The notes: generated by a model not told the origin, from the letters alone. A stretch of DNA of 64,000 nucleotides from Sanderia malayensis (GCA_013076295.1 RQOL01000718.1:744001-808000); one strand, 5' to 3'. Positions 25,701-36,987 are shown, counted from the stretch's first letter. Made by a program: numbers and translations.

Positions 25701-28700
25701 TAAGCCTAAGTCCGAGTCCTAATGTAAGCCCAAGGTAGTGGTTTGTGACATAAAGTAAGCCTAAGCCTAAGTCCTAATGTAAGCCCAAGGTAGTGGTTTG
25801 TGACATAAAGTAATCCTAAGTCCAAGTCCTAATGTAAGCCCAAGGTAGTGGTTTGTGACATAAAGTAATCCTAAGTCCAAGTCCTAATGTAAGCCCAAGG
25901 TAGTGGTTTGTGACATAAAGTAAGCCTAAGCCTAAGTCCCAATGTAAGTCCAAGCTAGTGGCTTGTGACACAAAGTAAGCCTAAGTCCAAGTCCTAATGT
26001 AAGCCCAAGTTAGCGATTTGTGACACAAAGTAATCCTAAGTCCAAGTCCTAATGTAAGCCCAAGTTAGCGATTTGTGACACAAAGTAATCCTAAGTCCAA
26101 GTCCTAATGTAAGCCCAAGGTAGTGGTTTGTGACATAAAGTAATCCTAAGTCCAAGTCCTAATGTAAGCCCAAGGTAGTGGTTTGTGACATAAAGTAATC
26201 CTAAGTCCAAGTCCTAATGTAAGCCCAAGGTAGTGGTTTGTGACATAAAGTAAGCCTAAGCCTAAGTCCCAATGTAAGTCCAAGCTAGTGGCTTGTGACA
26301 CAAAGTAAGCCTAAGTCCAAGTCCTAATGTAAGCCCAAGTTAGCGATTTGTGACACAAAGTAATCCTAAGTCCAAGTCCTAATGTAAGCCCAAGTTAGCG
26401 ATTTGTGACACAAAGTAATCCTAAGTCCAAGTCCTAATGTAAGCCCAAGCTAGTGATTTGTGACATAAAGTAATCCTAAGTCCAAGTCCTAATGTAAGCC
26501 CAAGTTAGCGATTTGTGACACAAAGTAATCCTAAGTCCAAGTCCTAATGTAAGCCCAAGCTAGTGATTTGTGACATAAAGTAAGCCTAAGTCCAAGTCCT
26601 AATGTAAGCCCAAGGTAGTGGTTTGTGACACAAAGTAAGCTTAAGTCCAAGTCCTAATGTAAGCCCAAGTTAGTGATTTGTAGCACAAAGTAAGCCAAAG
26701 CCTAAGTCCCAACGTACGCCCAAGTTAGTTTCTTGTGGCACAAAGTAAGCCAAAGCCAAAGCCTAAGTCCTAATGTAAGCCCAAGTTAGTGGCTTGGGAC
26801 ACAGATAATACAATTGCTCAGATAATTTCAGATGCATTTTCAGATGCACAAATTAATTGTGACTGTGCGTAGTTAATGAAGTCACTTGATTATTTTTGAA
26901 GGTCTACGATTTGCAATGTTTGATTGAGGATGTTTTATTATTTTTCCAGGGGTTCACTACATTTCTCGTTCGACAAAATTGGGAATTACGTGGTACTGGG
27001 TTGATATGGAAAATGCTGAACGAAGATCTTGCAGAAAATGTCGTCAGTGAAGTGCGTGGAATGAGGCTGTGCAAAGATAAACTGGTAAGAGCATGTGGAT
27101 ATTTTTGGTCCGTAATTTATGATTGACAGTTGCGAATCAAATGGTTTCTATTTCTTGCTCGTAAACTGAAATATAAGACAAATTCAAATTTTTGGTCATC
27201 AATTCACTTGTTTGCGTGTAAGGCCATCCAATCAATGTCTTTGTGTGACGTAATCTTAGGTGATTTTTGAAATGAAATGACCTAAGATCGCGTCAAACTG
27301 TCAAATTTTAATTTATTTAAGCCTGTGCTTTTTTGCTTTTTATACATTTACAAAAACTTATTTATACATTTGCAACAGGTGTATTTTTATGTTTTTCGCT
27401 TTTTCGAGAAAACACTACCAAAATAATTTGAATAACGTCATATTTTCTCAAACACTCTATACACTTTACCTGCGCTTTTCAGTGATTAAAACGTTCATTT
27501 GCAAAAAAGCGCATTTATTTACAGCGTATTCATTTTTTATTCATATTCCTGCTGACACATTCTTTTCAATAATCGGATTTTTCTCTGTTACACCTGCAAA
27601 CTCATCACTTTATTTATTTATTTATTTGCTGAAACACCCGCTGTAGTTTACAGCCAAATTTCCTTAGCTTCATTTGCAATTGATTCAAAAGTTTTTCCAC
27701 AAATGCTTGCTGCCTGTTTTGTTCCCGTTGCTAAAGCTTTGCGCGAGGCGCCAACCAGAAAAACATATTTGTCTTCTTATGCTTTTACATCCACCCACTT
27801 TTCTGATAAGCCATTATCTGGCATACCCTTAAAGGGGCTTACTTCTGAATTTTCTATTAATGCATTAATGTTTCATATTTCCAGGCAGCTGTATTTGATG
27901 TTCCTTCTTCGTTGGAAGATACAGTAAAGGTAGGTTCGATTTTCTGTCATTTTAATCCCACAATTCCACAATCCGTTTAGCGATGTTTCTACTCCGATTC
28001 TTCGCAATTTGCGCGCGCATATATCGCGGTGTACAATAACGTGTTATAAGAACGTGATCTTTATGCCTGACTCTCAATGAAAAAAGGTCTTGCGGCGATT
28101 AGATCTTTTAAATGCGATAAGCTGGAAAACACACCTGACCACTCTCAACTTGATAAACACTTGGTAGTTGCTGCAGCTACATAGTTGAGTTTTGTTCTCG
28201 TCAGTTTACGATATTCCTGATTAGATTTTCAATGCAAAATGCTTCGGCGACTCAATTGTTGCCTTTGATGTTGCTAGGATATTGCTCGCGAAGACCAACG
28301 TATGACTCATATTTGAGTTTACCTTTAGAATTGAAATTAATTTGATGGGGAAACTTTATTTGATTGTCTTTATCGCCATCATACTCGTGGTTATAGTCAT
28401 AAATGTAATGAATGCCACGAACCATGCTCTATTTACCAGTTATCTATTTGAAATCACTTTGATTTTTCCTTCGGGATATTTTAAAACGAATACGCTATTG
28501 TATCAATTGCTAATATTTGTTTAACACGATTTCAACGAGTCACAGCCCGGATAAATCCGTAGCATCATTCGTAAAGGACACTGTCGCTCCTTTTATCTCG
28601 GGTGAATCGAAAATACGTTTAGTCAGATTTACCAACAGATTTACCACCCAACCCAACTCCCCAAAAACATTTAGCTCTCTCCCTCTTGCTGTTATTGTTA

Positions 28701-31700
28701 TCTTTGAAATTAAATTTGAATTGTTTAGTTCGACGAGCGCTGGGGGTGTTTAGCGAGGTAGCTTAGCAGTTGCATATTGGTGACATGAAAGTGAGGTATG
28801 TCTCGAATCGGATTCTGTGACCAACCGCAATAAGCTGCGAACAGACAGTACAGAATACGAACGGTGCAGGGTGTGACAAGTTGTAAGCAAATTTAAAGGG
28901 AGTATTGAATGAATGAGAATTTCGTTGTAGAAGTTAGACTGTGGTCATTGAAAACGTTTCAATGACCACATGTTTGATAACATGTGGTCATTGAAGACTT
29001 TCATCAAACATATTTTCTCAGCTGAATGTGTACTAAACACCAGTATGATTACAGTTGCATATAATTACAATTCAAACTTGCACATAAAAAATGAAAATCG
29101 AACCAACTGCTTCAATATTTGATAATTACTAACAAACAAAAGTACCAAAAGCACCAGTTGTAATGAATTGAATTGCTCCTCCGTTTATTGTTGCGCATCA
29201 TGCAGTACATTTGTCTCTCTCTGGTCCAGGCCCTAATGGACCGGCCAATGCAACTGGACATTTTTGCGGTTCACTCGTATTTTGCGCATGTTTCTGCGCA
29301 TGTATAGTAATCATCTGATTTGCATTTGCAATCGTAATTGGCTTGGGCCTTTCTTGAATTCGCGTAGCGCTGCGCAGCATGTCACTAAGAAATCTGCGCA
29401 TTCGCTTGTTAGAGAAGACGAGTATGATTCCATTGAAAAACGAGTTCGAGTACACGAGCAAAAAGGACCAATAGAGCAGTATGACTGACGTTGTGTTTGG
29501 CTTGAGATGTTTGTCTTTTGTGTACGTGACAATGCTAACCGTTGCGAGATAGGGCAAGTAGCAAATTGCCAGCGCGAGCAATACGAATATCATCGCCTTT
29601 GCGAAGCTCAAGTGATACTGCTGACGTCGTTTGATGAATTTTGATCGCATCGTGTTCATCATTTTACTCGCCTTGATCAATTGACCGGAGGACATTGTGG
29701 AGTTTTCCGAGCCAGTTCTAATGTCTCGCACCCTGGAACGTATTGACAAGAATGTGCGCGTGTATATGGCAAATATGAATACGATAATCACCGTGTTCAG
29801 GCTTAATACTGTTGTGTGCACGACGAAGTAGACCTCGTACACGGATGCTAGCACGTTGGCGATGATAATCAAAACACACACGATGATGTTCATGATTAAG
29901 AGTACGAGTGCTCGCTGTTTGGTCATGTATGTGTTGTATTTGGTGAGATAGTTCATGTGCAGGTATCTGTCCATGGTGATGATGAGTATCATGATCACCG
30001 AGAATTGGCAGAAGGCTGCTTGTAGCGATTGCGTCATGATCTCCAAAGCGCATTGGCCATCGTTGCTGGCGCTTTTGTATGACTGTAGTAACAGGCCTGT
30101 GAGACATGCTTGTGGCAATAGACCAACCAAGCAATCCGAAACGCACAGAAACAATATGAATTTGTACGATATTGTCTTGATTAGTCGTAGCTTCAACAGT
30201 GCGTAGATCAGTAAAATATTCACGGATATGTTGGCCACGGCTATTAGTAGATTCACGCATGACAAGGCTATTATTTGATGGTCCGATAGCATCCATTTGC
30301 CTGGGAATACTGTCTCGCACATTGTTGTTATTGCTGCTCGTCTGCTTTTCTCTGTACAATTTCGTCTCCTATATAAATTAGTTCGCTGATGGTTCCTGTG
30401 CTTATGTCCTGTGCTCTTTGACGATTTTTCTTGTTTTCTCGCTCAATCGGTGCTTTGTTAGCGGTTGCTTCTTAAAGAAAGGATTTCTTTTACCAATGCT
30501 TTTATTTTGCGGCGAATGTTTTTCGTTGTTTTATTGGCAGTCCGGTTTTCTGTAACCAGACGCTGCTATCTCTTAGAATTTTCAGTTCTTCTGTTATTTG
30601 ATATTTGTTTTTTCATAAAGGGATCAGCTATATTGAATTTACCTGTAAATTTGCTGTACTTTTGCTATCTTTGACAAGTGCTTGTTTGTATAATTTTGCT
30701 GTTTGCTTGTTCGCTATATACCACTACATGTGCGCCGTGCCGTTCAACTTACGACGAGTAGTTTTCTGTGTGGAATTGTCATATGAACACTTTTGTCTGT
30801 ATCTTTACCAATGCTTCTGCTCTAGCAAGTCGTGTATGATTTCCTTTAAGATTGACTTGTTTGTGTTGCTTTCCACCTCACAACTTCTGCCTTTTTGATT
30901 TACCACCTGCCTTATCTTTGTGCTTTCTTGTGCATGCGTTTGTCACCGGTGTAGCACTGGCATGACGTTAGCCATTCGCTTTTACGCTCTGTTATCTGCA
31001 AAGATACGCCGTTTTTCAATGTCAGACCGAGCGAAATTGGACGAAAGTTGAGATTGAGTATTGATTAAAAAGCACTGCCACTGGCTTTGTTTTGATAATC
31101 ACAGTAGTTTTGTTCCTATTTCCTATGCTGATTGGCAAATGTGCAACACAGCGGGCTGGAAATTACAGGCTGCCGTAGTTTTCGCTTGAAGTCGGAGGAA
31201 CCGATGAAAATTTTGAAACCACGGCTATATTAGAACGAAGAAAGTTTCGTAAACTTTGTGAACAGTTTTGTTGAAAAAGCATCGACGCTGTTTTGACTGA
31301 AATTTGATGGTTGCTTGATCAACGGAGGCTCTTGGCTGTGTTTGTTACAAACTCCCTCTAGATTTGTCGCTTTACTTTCAGCAATTGCAGTCGTGTTCTT
31401 GATACCTTTCCACCACACAATTTTATCGTCTTTTTATCCTTTTTCTACGATTTATCGAACTTTTTTTCTGTTCACGATAAAGCTTCAGTTACACTTCAAA
31501 CGCCACGCTGTTTCTTTCATTCGTATGCATTGCTTTTCGACAAAATGTGTTGTTGTTGCAGCTGCATCAACGAGTTGAGTTGAATCCACTGGATCTTCAT
31601 TCAATGCATGTTATTTTCGATACCATATATCTGGTAATATCCCACGGCAGCAAAATGTTTTTCGCCTGGTGAAATGAATGTTCACCTGCAACAGTGATTA

Positions 31701-34700
31701 TTTCAGTGTTTAGTATTTTTAAAGACTTTCATCTGCCTAATTTCTAAGTGTCATAATAGACGAAATTATGATCGGGAAGAACAACTCTAAACTGTAAATA
31801 AGAATATTTCGCACTTTCTTATTTACAGTTATGAAAATATGTGAAATATATGAATTTCGGCTTTACCGTTATCAAAGAGAATTTGATTTAAAACACGTTT
31901 ACTTTTCCACAAAAGTCGTCAAATTGCCTACTTTGACAAAGAAATAACTTGAAAATTTCACAATATTTTTAACTATACATTTTGACTGCATAATTCTTTT
32001 GATGTCGCTTTGCTATGCCGAGTTAAACGCGCGATTTTTTAATGTTGTAGTCTACTGTAAGAATTTTGCACAAAAGGCTGTTTTCACACAAGAAGATCGT
32101 AGCCACAAACGGGTAACATGCATTATTCATCGTGCGTGAGATCCACCCTGCTCATGTCTGCATGTGTGCAATTGAGATTGTAGTCTGCATGTGTGCAATT
32201 GAGATTGTAATTCATGTATGGAGACTGTGGAGATAGAAGTTAATCTGTGGTCAACTGTTTGAAGTTCTCATGTTGTTACAGCCAGAAATTTCTGTAAATT
32301 TGTGTGTCTGTAAATTTCCGATCCAATGAAGTTTAAATTGGGCCCCGAATTACTTCATTACATCGATAGCTTTGACCAGATTGTGTCAACTACATTGTCG
32401 AAGGGCTTCTGCACCGAGATATGCTTAACTTTACTTTGCTCGGTTTGGCAAAGTCTTAACGAGCATCTACCCCTGCCAGCATTCATTTCGACGCGACTTT
32501 GCATTCAGTTATATGTAATTGACTTTATGAAAACTGCACTCGAATAAAATCCCCACTATGGACTCTAATTTTGTTAACATTACCTGGAAAAGGACACCAC
32601 AAGACAGACAGAGATACGTTCCTAATTTTGCAAGCAATTTATTATCAACATGTTAGCTTGTTTTGTAATTTTGTAAAACAGTTAGTAGTGCTTGCATGTA
32701 AACACAATAAGCAGACCTTTGAAGGTTGTTGTGAAGTTTTACCAAACACCAACAAAGACACATGCCCTCTTTATTATAGATTATTACCTTACCATACGAT
32801 CTTTTCTCAATCTTGTGCAAATTCTTGTATTTTGATTTTCGATGGCCGACTATGTCGATGTCTGTATTGGTTCTCACTCTACCCATTTGATTGGTATTTT
32901 GAAAACCCACCGCACAATTGAATATTATTCGGTATTCGTAAGAGAGAGAATTTGTCTTTTGATCAATGTTTAATCCACCTACCATGAACACTCTATTAAG
33001 CACCGGGAAAGGCTTATTCTGTTTCAGAGGTGGGGTTTTTTGGACAGGGGGGCTTGATAAAATTCTGAAATAAAGCTCAGAAAACGTTCATCTCCATTCA
33101 CAAGTTAGCACTTAACAATTGGGAAACAATGGGGCTCGACAAAGAAAGGGGGGCTTATCAAAGAGTTGGGTTTTGCTTTTACGGCTATTTCATATCGCGC
33201 GCACGACCATTACAACTGCCAACTGGCTTAACAATAAGGATTGTGGATTTTTATTGGTTGGGATGATGGTGATAGTGGTTGTCGAGTTATACAAACTGGT
33301 ACGCAAAAATTACCTCTGTATAATGAAATTCTACTGACAATGAAATTGATAAATGTAATGATGATTAATTGTTGTGATAATGATGAACTTAATTGTCATT
33401 ATCAGCGTCATCGTTTATCAACCATCAAGGCATCAAATGTGTTGGCCTTGCCAATTATTTTTTCGCTGCTGGGCTAGAGTTAGGGACTTTGTAGATTCAC
33501 GTTTTCTTATGAGAAAGTGCGTTATATGAAAGTAGTACTTGAGAATACTCGTCTCGTCAAAGAGTTGAGAAATTTCAGTGCTGGATTTTTGAAACCTAAG
33601 AATTTTGAAAAATTTAGATACTCGAATTTTCCAGGAGAAATTGCCTTGCAAGCACGAAATACCTGATACTGTGATGACTATAGCATTGTATCTATCAAAC
33701 TATAATGTTGAAAATGTCATTAATACCACAGCATTGCACCTCCGCAGATGGACATGTTCAGAAACGTAATACTTTTCAATGATTGCTAAGGAGCCTCAAG
33801 AAAGTTTGAGAACTGCTTTGAAAAACGTTTTTCAGAAAAAGACGCGTCAATGTTCGTGATCGTGAAATTACCAGAATTTCTCCCAGCTTAGGACCATAGT
33901 TACCTTGTACAATTGAGTATAATACCTGGTACTTTGTTGTCATGGTACAATTCACCGTCGGTTTAACGAACTCTATTTCGAGGCTTATTATTCACTTGGA
34001 ATCTCACTGTATTATTATCAGTGAATAATTTCCACCTGTAAGCACATCCATCATTCAGGTGAATTGAAATCACCATGCAGCTATGTTAGATAATCACGGA
34101 TATATCGGATCCTGATTTTGAGACCTGTTCAAAAAACCGTATACGGAAGACCTTGTATACACGAAATATATTAATAGTTGAGGTTGAGGTAGCTAAATGC
34201 AAAAAACCATGCTTGCCTTCTGCCAACTCAGCTAAGTATTGCAAAAGATAGTGAAGCTAATATACAATTGTCAGTCTACGTTTGAATACCTTTTGAAATG
34301 TCTTTCTTGGCAAGAAACGTTGTTATGACTTCAATGATAGCTTTAGTTTGCCATTTTACATAACAAACACCAGGGCTGCGCGTAAATACTAATGTTAATT
34401 AAATGTTCAAATCTCCTCAATATAACTTTACTTGTATTTGTATACTTCACCTTTTTTGGATTCCTTTTTGGTTATTTGCCTCCAGTTAATGCAGTTTTGT
34501 TTATTATCATGAGACGAGTGACCAATTCACCTGTTTTCCACTTGCCTGCTACGGAACTCAAGGTCTCCTTTCATTGATAGATGACTCTTTTGTGGAGCGG
34601 ACACAAGTTTCATATCATTTGTCTTTTGAACAAGAGGTTGCCGGTGACTGACTGCGGCGGTGTATTGTAGTGCGATGTCTCCGAGTGGGTTGTTATTGTT

Positions 34701-36982
34701 TGAGGCGAGTAGTTAATTAGCTCGAGCCTTCCACAGCTCTGTTTGAAAGCACCAATTCAATACAATCTCCCACTGTCCATCGACTATGAACTTGTAAACT
34801 TCAACTAAACATTTGATTGATTCTCTTCTCCTCTCCAAAATATCATTGAATTCACGCATAGGAAACGATAAGGAACAGAGATGTGATTTGTTATCGCGTG
34901 TTTGCCAAACTGAGGGTAAATTTGTTGTTACCAACGAATGACTTGACTTGTCTCTTTGATGAGAGGGGGGTGCCGCTGTGTCGAGATTTCACCGTGCTGG
35001 ATTGAATTGGGGTTGTTACACTGGGTTAGGGGGGTCCTAGTTACTGTGAAGCAAAGCAGAACCTTTTGTTTCCTCTATCAAGCCAGTCAATTCTTAATAT
35101 GCTATCTATTTTATCTCGATAAAATCGGAATTTTATATGACCAAAGTTGAGTTCAACAACGAAGTTACATGGGCTAGGGGGGCTGGATCTTTTTATTGAG
35201 ATCGGACTGTATTTCAATTGATTCATGCATTGTTTTCCTGTCCCAATACGTTATTGATTCTGTTCTGTTTGCACTTGAGCGGGACCGTTCGGAACTTTAT
35301 TTGTTGTGCGCATCTTCATATATTTGCCCTCTTACAATATAATACATGCATCACATCGCAGTCACATACATAACGCGTGCATCACTTGTTTTTCTTTGTA
35401 ATATACTCTACTCCTTACATTGCAAACATTGATATAAGGCATGAATGCTCGACTTAATGGTCCGTTAATGTGCTGCCGTCGTATTTGAAGTGAATTGTCA
35501 ACTCTGTTTAACTTTCAAAGAGTTTTGTTTGTACGGCAATATTGGCTAATTACGCATAACTCTAGCTATCGATTTTGGGGTAGAGGCAGTTGTAGCTTAA
35601 TCTGCTTTATCCGTTCGACCACGGCCTCGTTCGTGCGTCTACTGCTATAAGGATGTCATGACACGGGGGTTTCTTTTTCCGCCCAAAGTGGAAGACGCCC
35701 TTAGGGAAGCGAGCGTAGCGAGCGCCCCCGGCTAGTCTAGTAAGGGACATAATTCTGCAATTCATCTCGACACGACATATAATTTCTAACTGACACGACG
35801 TGACTGTCTTGCGCCATTATACTTGTAAGATTCTACCTCGATGTCTGAGTAACCTTGGTGTTTGAATAACATTGAGGTTTAATTAACATTATTTAGCCTT
35901 AATGATCCGCTCCTGTCGCAAGCCAAGTCAGAATGGAGTCACAAGATTTGGTTATCATTTATAATTTAGCTGGGATCAAATTTGTTTTCGTGCTTGGCGC
36001 TATAATTATTGCGAAACGTCGAAATTCCACAAGACAAATCGTCTTGTTTTCGTTATGGGACGCGAGATAACAATACTCTGAAACAGTCGTTTCAGCACTC
36101 ATAGTATGAATAATTTATCATTGCTGGTCTTTACTTTATTCTCAGTAAGGGGTGGTGGATCTGGACTGGTGTATGGTTGCTACCGGAGTGGCGTGCAGGC
36201 TTGCACGATAGTAATGTGTTAACTGTAAATGATTGTAGATACCCGAATTCATATAAAATTGCGGCCGCAAGGCGCCAAGCCTGAGGAACTGCTATCACTA
36301 CATAGGTACCGTATTTCCTCGATTAAACGGCGTTTATTAATCTCGGCATTTTTTGGGGGGGGCGCCTAATCGAAGGGGGCCATTATTCGAGGGAGGGCGT
36401 TTATTAAAAAGTACAAGATCACAGCCTCTGTCATTGGGTCCAGAAAAAGAGAAAATGGTTTAGTTTTGCCTTGCTTTTATCGAGTAACAATACACTACAC
36501 CAACTTTTGTTGTGGGGGGCGCTTAATCGAAGGGGGCGTTTATTTCAAAAGTTAGTAGCATAAGTCTTGAAGAAACAAGAGTGCTTATTAAATTTTTGTT
36601 GGAGAATCTAAATTTCTCGCCCCCTGTAAAATTTCCTATCTGCACCACTGAACTGAGCTTTCTCTATCTATTTACTTTGCAGAATAATTGGAGAGAGCGG
36701 CATTACGCCACACTCGAAACGCCGACTGAGTTACCTGAGCTGGAGGCAAGAAATAACAGCAGCAACAACTTTGGGTCTCGTTCTGGTGGAGGATATGGTG
36801 GCAACAGCAGAAACGGACAGTACTCGAACGGTTACAACAACGGCAACAAGAGGAGCTATGGCTCACGGGACGGTTATTCCAAGGGAAATGATCAGAGAGG
36901 ACAGAAACGGGGATTTAATAACGACTGGAATAATGGTCGAAACAACGGTTACAAAAAACAAAAGGTTGAAGCTTTTGTTTGA
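19765..36982 (+). CDS. DDX21: DDX21/DDX50-type nucleolar DEAD-box RNA helicase with GUCT domain
   Basis: ATP-dependent RNA helicase of the nucleolar RNA helicase II group, acting in rRNA processing and transcription. Exons: 19765-19833, 20473-20653, 20811-20830, 21071-21145, 21299-21337, 21462-21543, 21642-21738, 21987-22075, 22300-22439, 22837-22896, 23306-23395, 23552-23608, 23843-23947, 24213-24406, 25241-25400, 26950-27084, 27885-27929, 36683-36982; 645 residues. Visible motifs: Q-motif region with PIQ near 64-66, Walker A ARTGTGKT 83-90, PTRELA 121-126, TPGR 169-172, DEAD 193-196, SAT 227-229, [10 protein letters not shown] 345-354, HRAGRTGR 375-382, a GUCT domain at about 450-545, and a Gly/Asn/Arg/Ser-rich tail 570-640. 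The order matches vertebrate DDX21, but the N-terminal basic region is very short, so an upstream exon may be missed. The start ATG follows aactacc. One copy stands for both vertebrate DDX21 and DDX50. Confidence 0.95.
20135..20390. repeat. ATC/ATA-rich simple sequence
   Basis: Imperfect run of catcat, aatcat and caacatcat triplets in DDX21 intron 1. No gene signal. Confidence 0.7.
25441..26810. repeat. 55-bp minisatellite with a 330-bp higher-order period
   Basis: About 25 head-to-tail copies of a 55-base unit built from taagcctaag, tccaagtcctaatgtaag and a cccaaggtagtggtttgtgacataaag-type half. They fill DDX21 intron 15 (25401-26949). Variant units recur at a six-unit spacing: the block starting at 25921 reappears at 26251, exactly 330 bases on, identical for about 200 bases. 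Every unit carries TAA/TAG triplets, so it is not coding. Confidence 0.95.
28940..28995. repeat. Triple inverted repeat of TGTGGTCATTGAA
   Basis: The 13-mer occurs direct at 28940-28952, inverted at 28958-28970 and direct again at 28983-28995. The middle copy can therefore pair with either neighbour, giving two mutually exclusive hairpins. Confidence 0.9.
29184..29189 (-). terminator. Polyadenylation signal of the nested GPCR gene
   Basis: AATAAA on the minus strand begins eight bases past the receptor stop codon (TGA at 29198-29200). The 3' UTR would be only about 25-40 bases. Confidence 0.55.
29198..30322 (-). CDS. Orphan class A (rhodopsin-like) GPCR, intronless, nested in DDX21 intron 17
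   Basis: A single-exon frame of 374 residues encodes seven hydrophobic helices at about 17-41, 55-77, 94-117, 137-160, 165-188, 242-265 and 278-302. Class A marks: Asp63 in SDCLVG of helix 2, Cys91 before helix 3, and DRY at 118-120. The usual helix 6 CWxP reads CYLP (254-257) and the helix 7 NPxxY reads NSFFN (293-297). The second extracellular loop is very short and has no cysteine. The short loop recalls the adenosine/melanocortin-like receptors, but no ligand can be inferred. The C-tail is basic, then Gln/Pro-rich. The gene lies antisense in the 8.75-kb intron 27930-36682, with its own TATA-like box and polyadenylation signal. A retrocopy origin is plausible, though intronless GPCR genes are common in early-branching animals. 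Confidence 0.92.
   Translation of the reverse strand: MCETVFPGKWMLSDHQIIALSCVNLLIAVANISVNILLIYALLKLRLIKTISYKFILFLCVSDCLVGLLPQACLTGLLLQSYKSASNDGQCALEIMTQSLQAAFCQFSVIMILIITMDRYLHMNYLTKYNTYMTKQRALVLLIMNIIVCVLIIIANVLASVYEVYFVVHTTVLSLNTVIIVFIFAIYTRTFLSIRSRVRDIRTGSENSTMSSGQLIKASKMMNTMRSKFIKRRQQYHLSFAKAMIFVLLALAICYLPYLATVSIVTYTKDKHLKPNTTSVILLYWSFLLVYSNSFFNGIILVFSNKRMRRFLSDMLRSATRIQERPKPITIANANQMITIHAQKHAQNTSEPQKCPVALAGPLGPGPERDKCTA
30370..30376 (-). promoter_or_regulatory. TATA-like box of the nested GPCR gene
   Basis: On the minus strand the sequence reads TAATTTATATAGG, about 50 bases upstream of the receptor ATG at 30322. That predicts a short 5' UTR beginning near 30340. Confidence 0.5.
31790..31830. 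repeat. 15-bp inverted repeat, 11-base loop
   Basis: AACTGTAAATAAGAA is followed after 11 bases by its exact complement. It lies in intron 17 of DDX21 with no adjacent coding sequence. Confidence 0.85.
32156..32209. repeat. 27-bp tandem duplication
   Basis: The 27-base unit starting gtctgcatgtgtgcaattga occurs twice in perfect tandem. A minor feature of the DDX21 intron. Confidence 0.85.
33005..33175. repeat. GGGGGCTTAT-type interspersed repeat, second copy
   Basis: ggcttattctg, ggacaggggggcttgataaa and aaaggggggcttatcaaag share the phrasing of the 890-1210 repeat. Non-coding. Confidence 0.45.
36307..36557. repeat. G-rich interspersed repeat with 'aatcgaagggggc' motifs
   Basis: Starts taccgtatttcctcgattaa. 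It carries ggcgcctaatcgaagggggcc and, about 150 bases on, ggcgcttaatcgaagggggcg. The paired motifs suggest a MITE or a pair of repeat halves. It lies just upstream of the hAT relic and of the last DDX21 exon. Confidence 0.5.
36565..36650. mobile_element. hAT MITE relic (right half) abutting the last DDX21 intron acceptor
   Basis: Matches the right end of the 6814-7054 element (cttattaaatttttgt, then taaaatttcctatctgcaccactg) and ends in CACTG, the expected hAT terminus. Only 32 bases separate it from the exon at 36683. Confidence 0.7.
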
Positions 36983-36987
36983 ATAAA
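36982..36987 (+). terminator. Polyadenylation hexamer overlapping the DDX21 stop codon
   Basis: The stop TGA (36980-36982) shares its final A with AATAAA. If used, the mRNA would have almost no 3' UTR. A second AATAAA is at 37706-37711. Confidence 0.4.

Larger units (their letters stand above)
27930..36682. other. Giant DDX21 intron 17
   Basis: An 8.75-kb intron between donor gtaggt at 27930 and acceptor ttgcag ending at 36682. Besides the GPCR gene it holds the inverted repeats at 28940-28995 and 31790-31830, a 27-bp tandem duplication at 32156-32209, GGGGGCTTAT-type repeats at 33005-33175 and 36307-36557, and a hAT MITE relic. I found no other credible gene in 30400-36300. Confidence 0.8.

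Noticed and set aside
25441..26810. CRISPR-like direct repeat array
   Set aside because: Units abut with no unique spacers, the setting is a eukaryotic intron, and the pattern is that of a minisatellite.
29718..30359. 213-codon overlapping frame on the minus strand of the GPCR locus
   Set aside because: It is a shadow of the receptor reading frame: His/Arg-rich, with no domain, while the other frame gives seven helices and a DRY motif.
32326..32921. Two adjacent open frames in the DDX21 intron
   Set aside because: No recognisable domain, no splice or promoter support; likely chance frames.
35580..35750. Candidate structured RNA or GC-rich gene (ttcgacc, gcgagcgtagcgagcgc)
   Set aside because: Short GC-rich patch with one small direct repeat; no cloverleaf, open frame or clear hairpin could be built.
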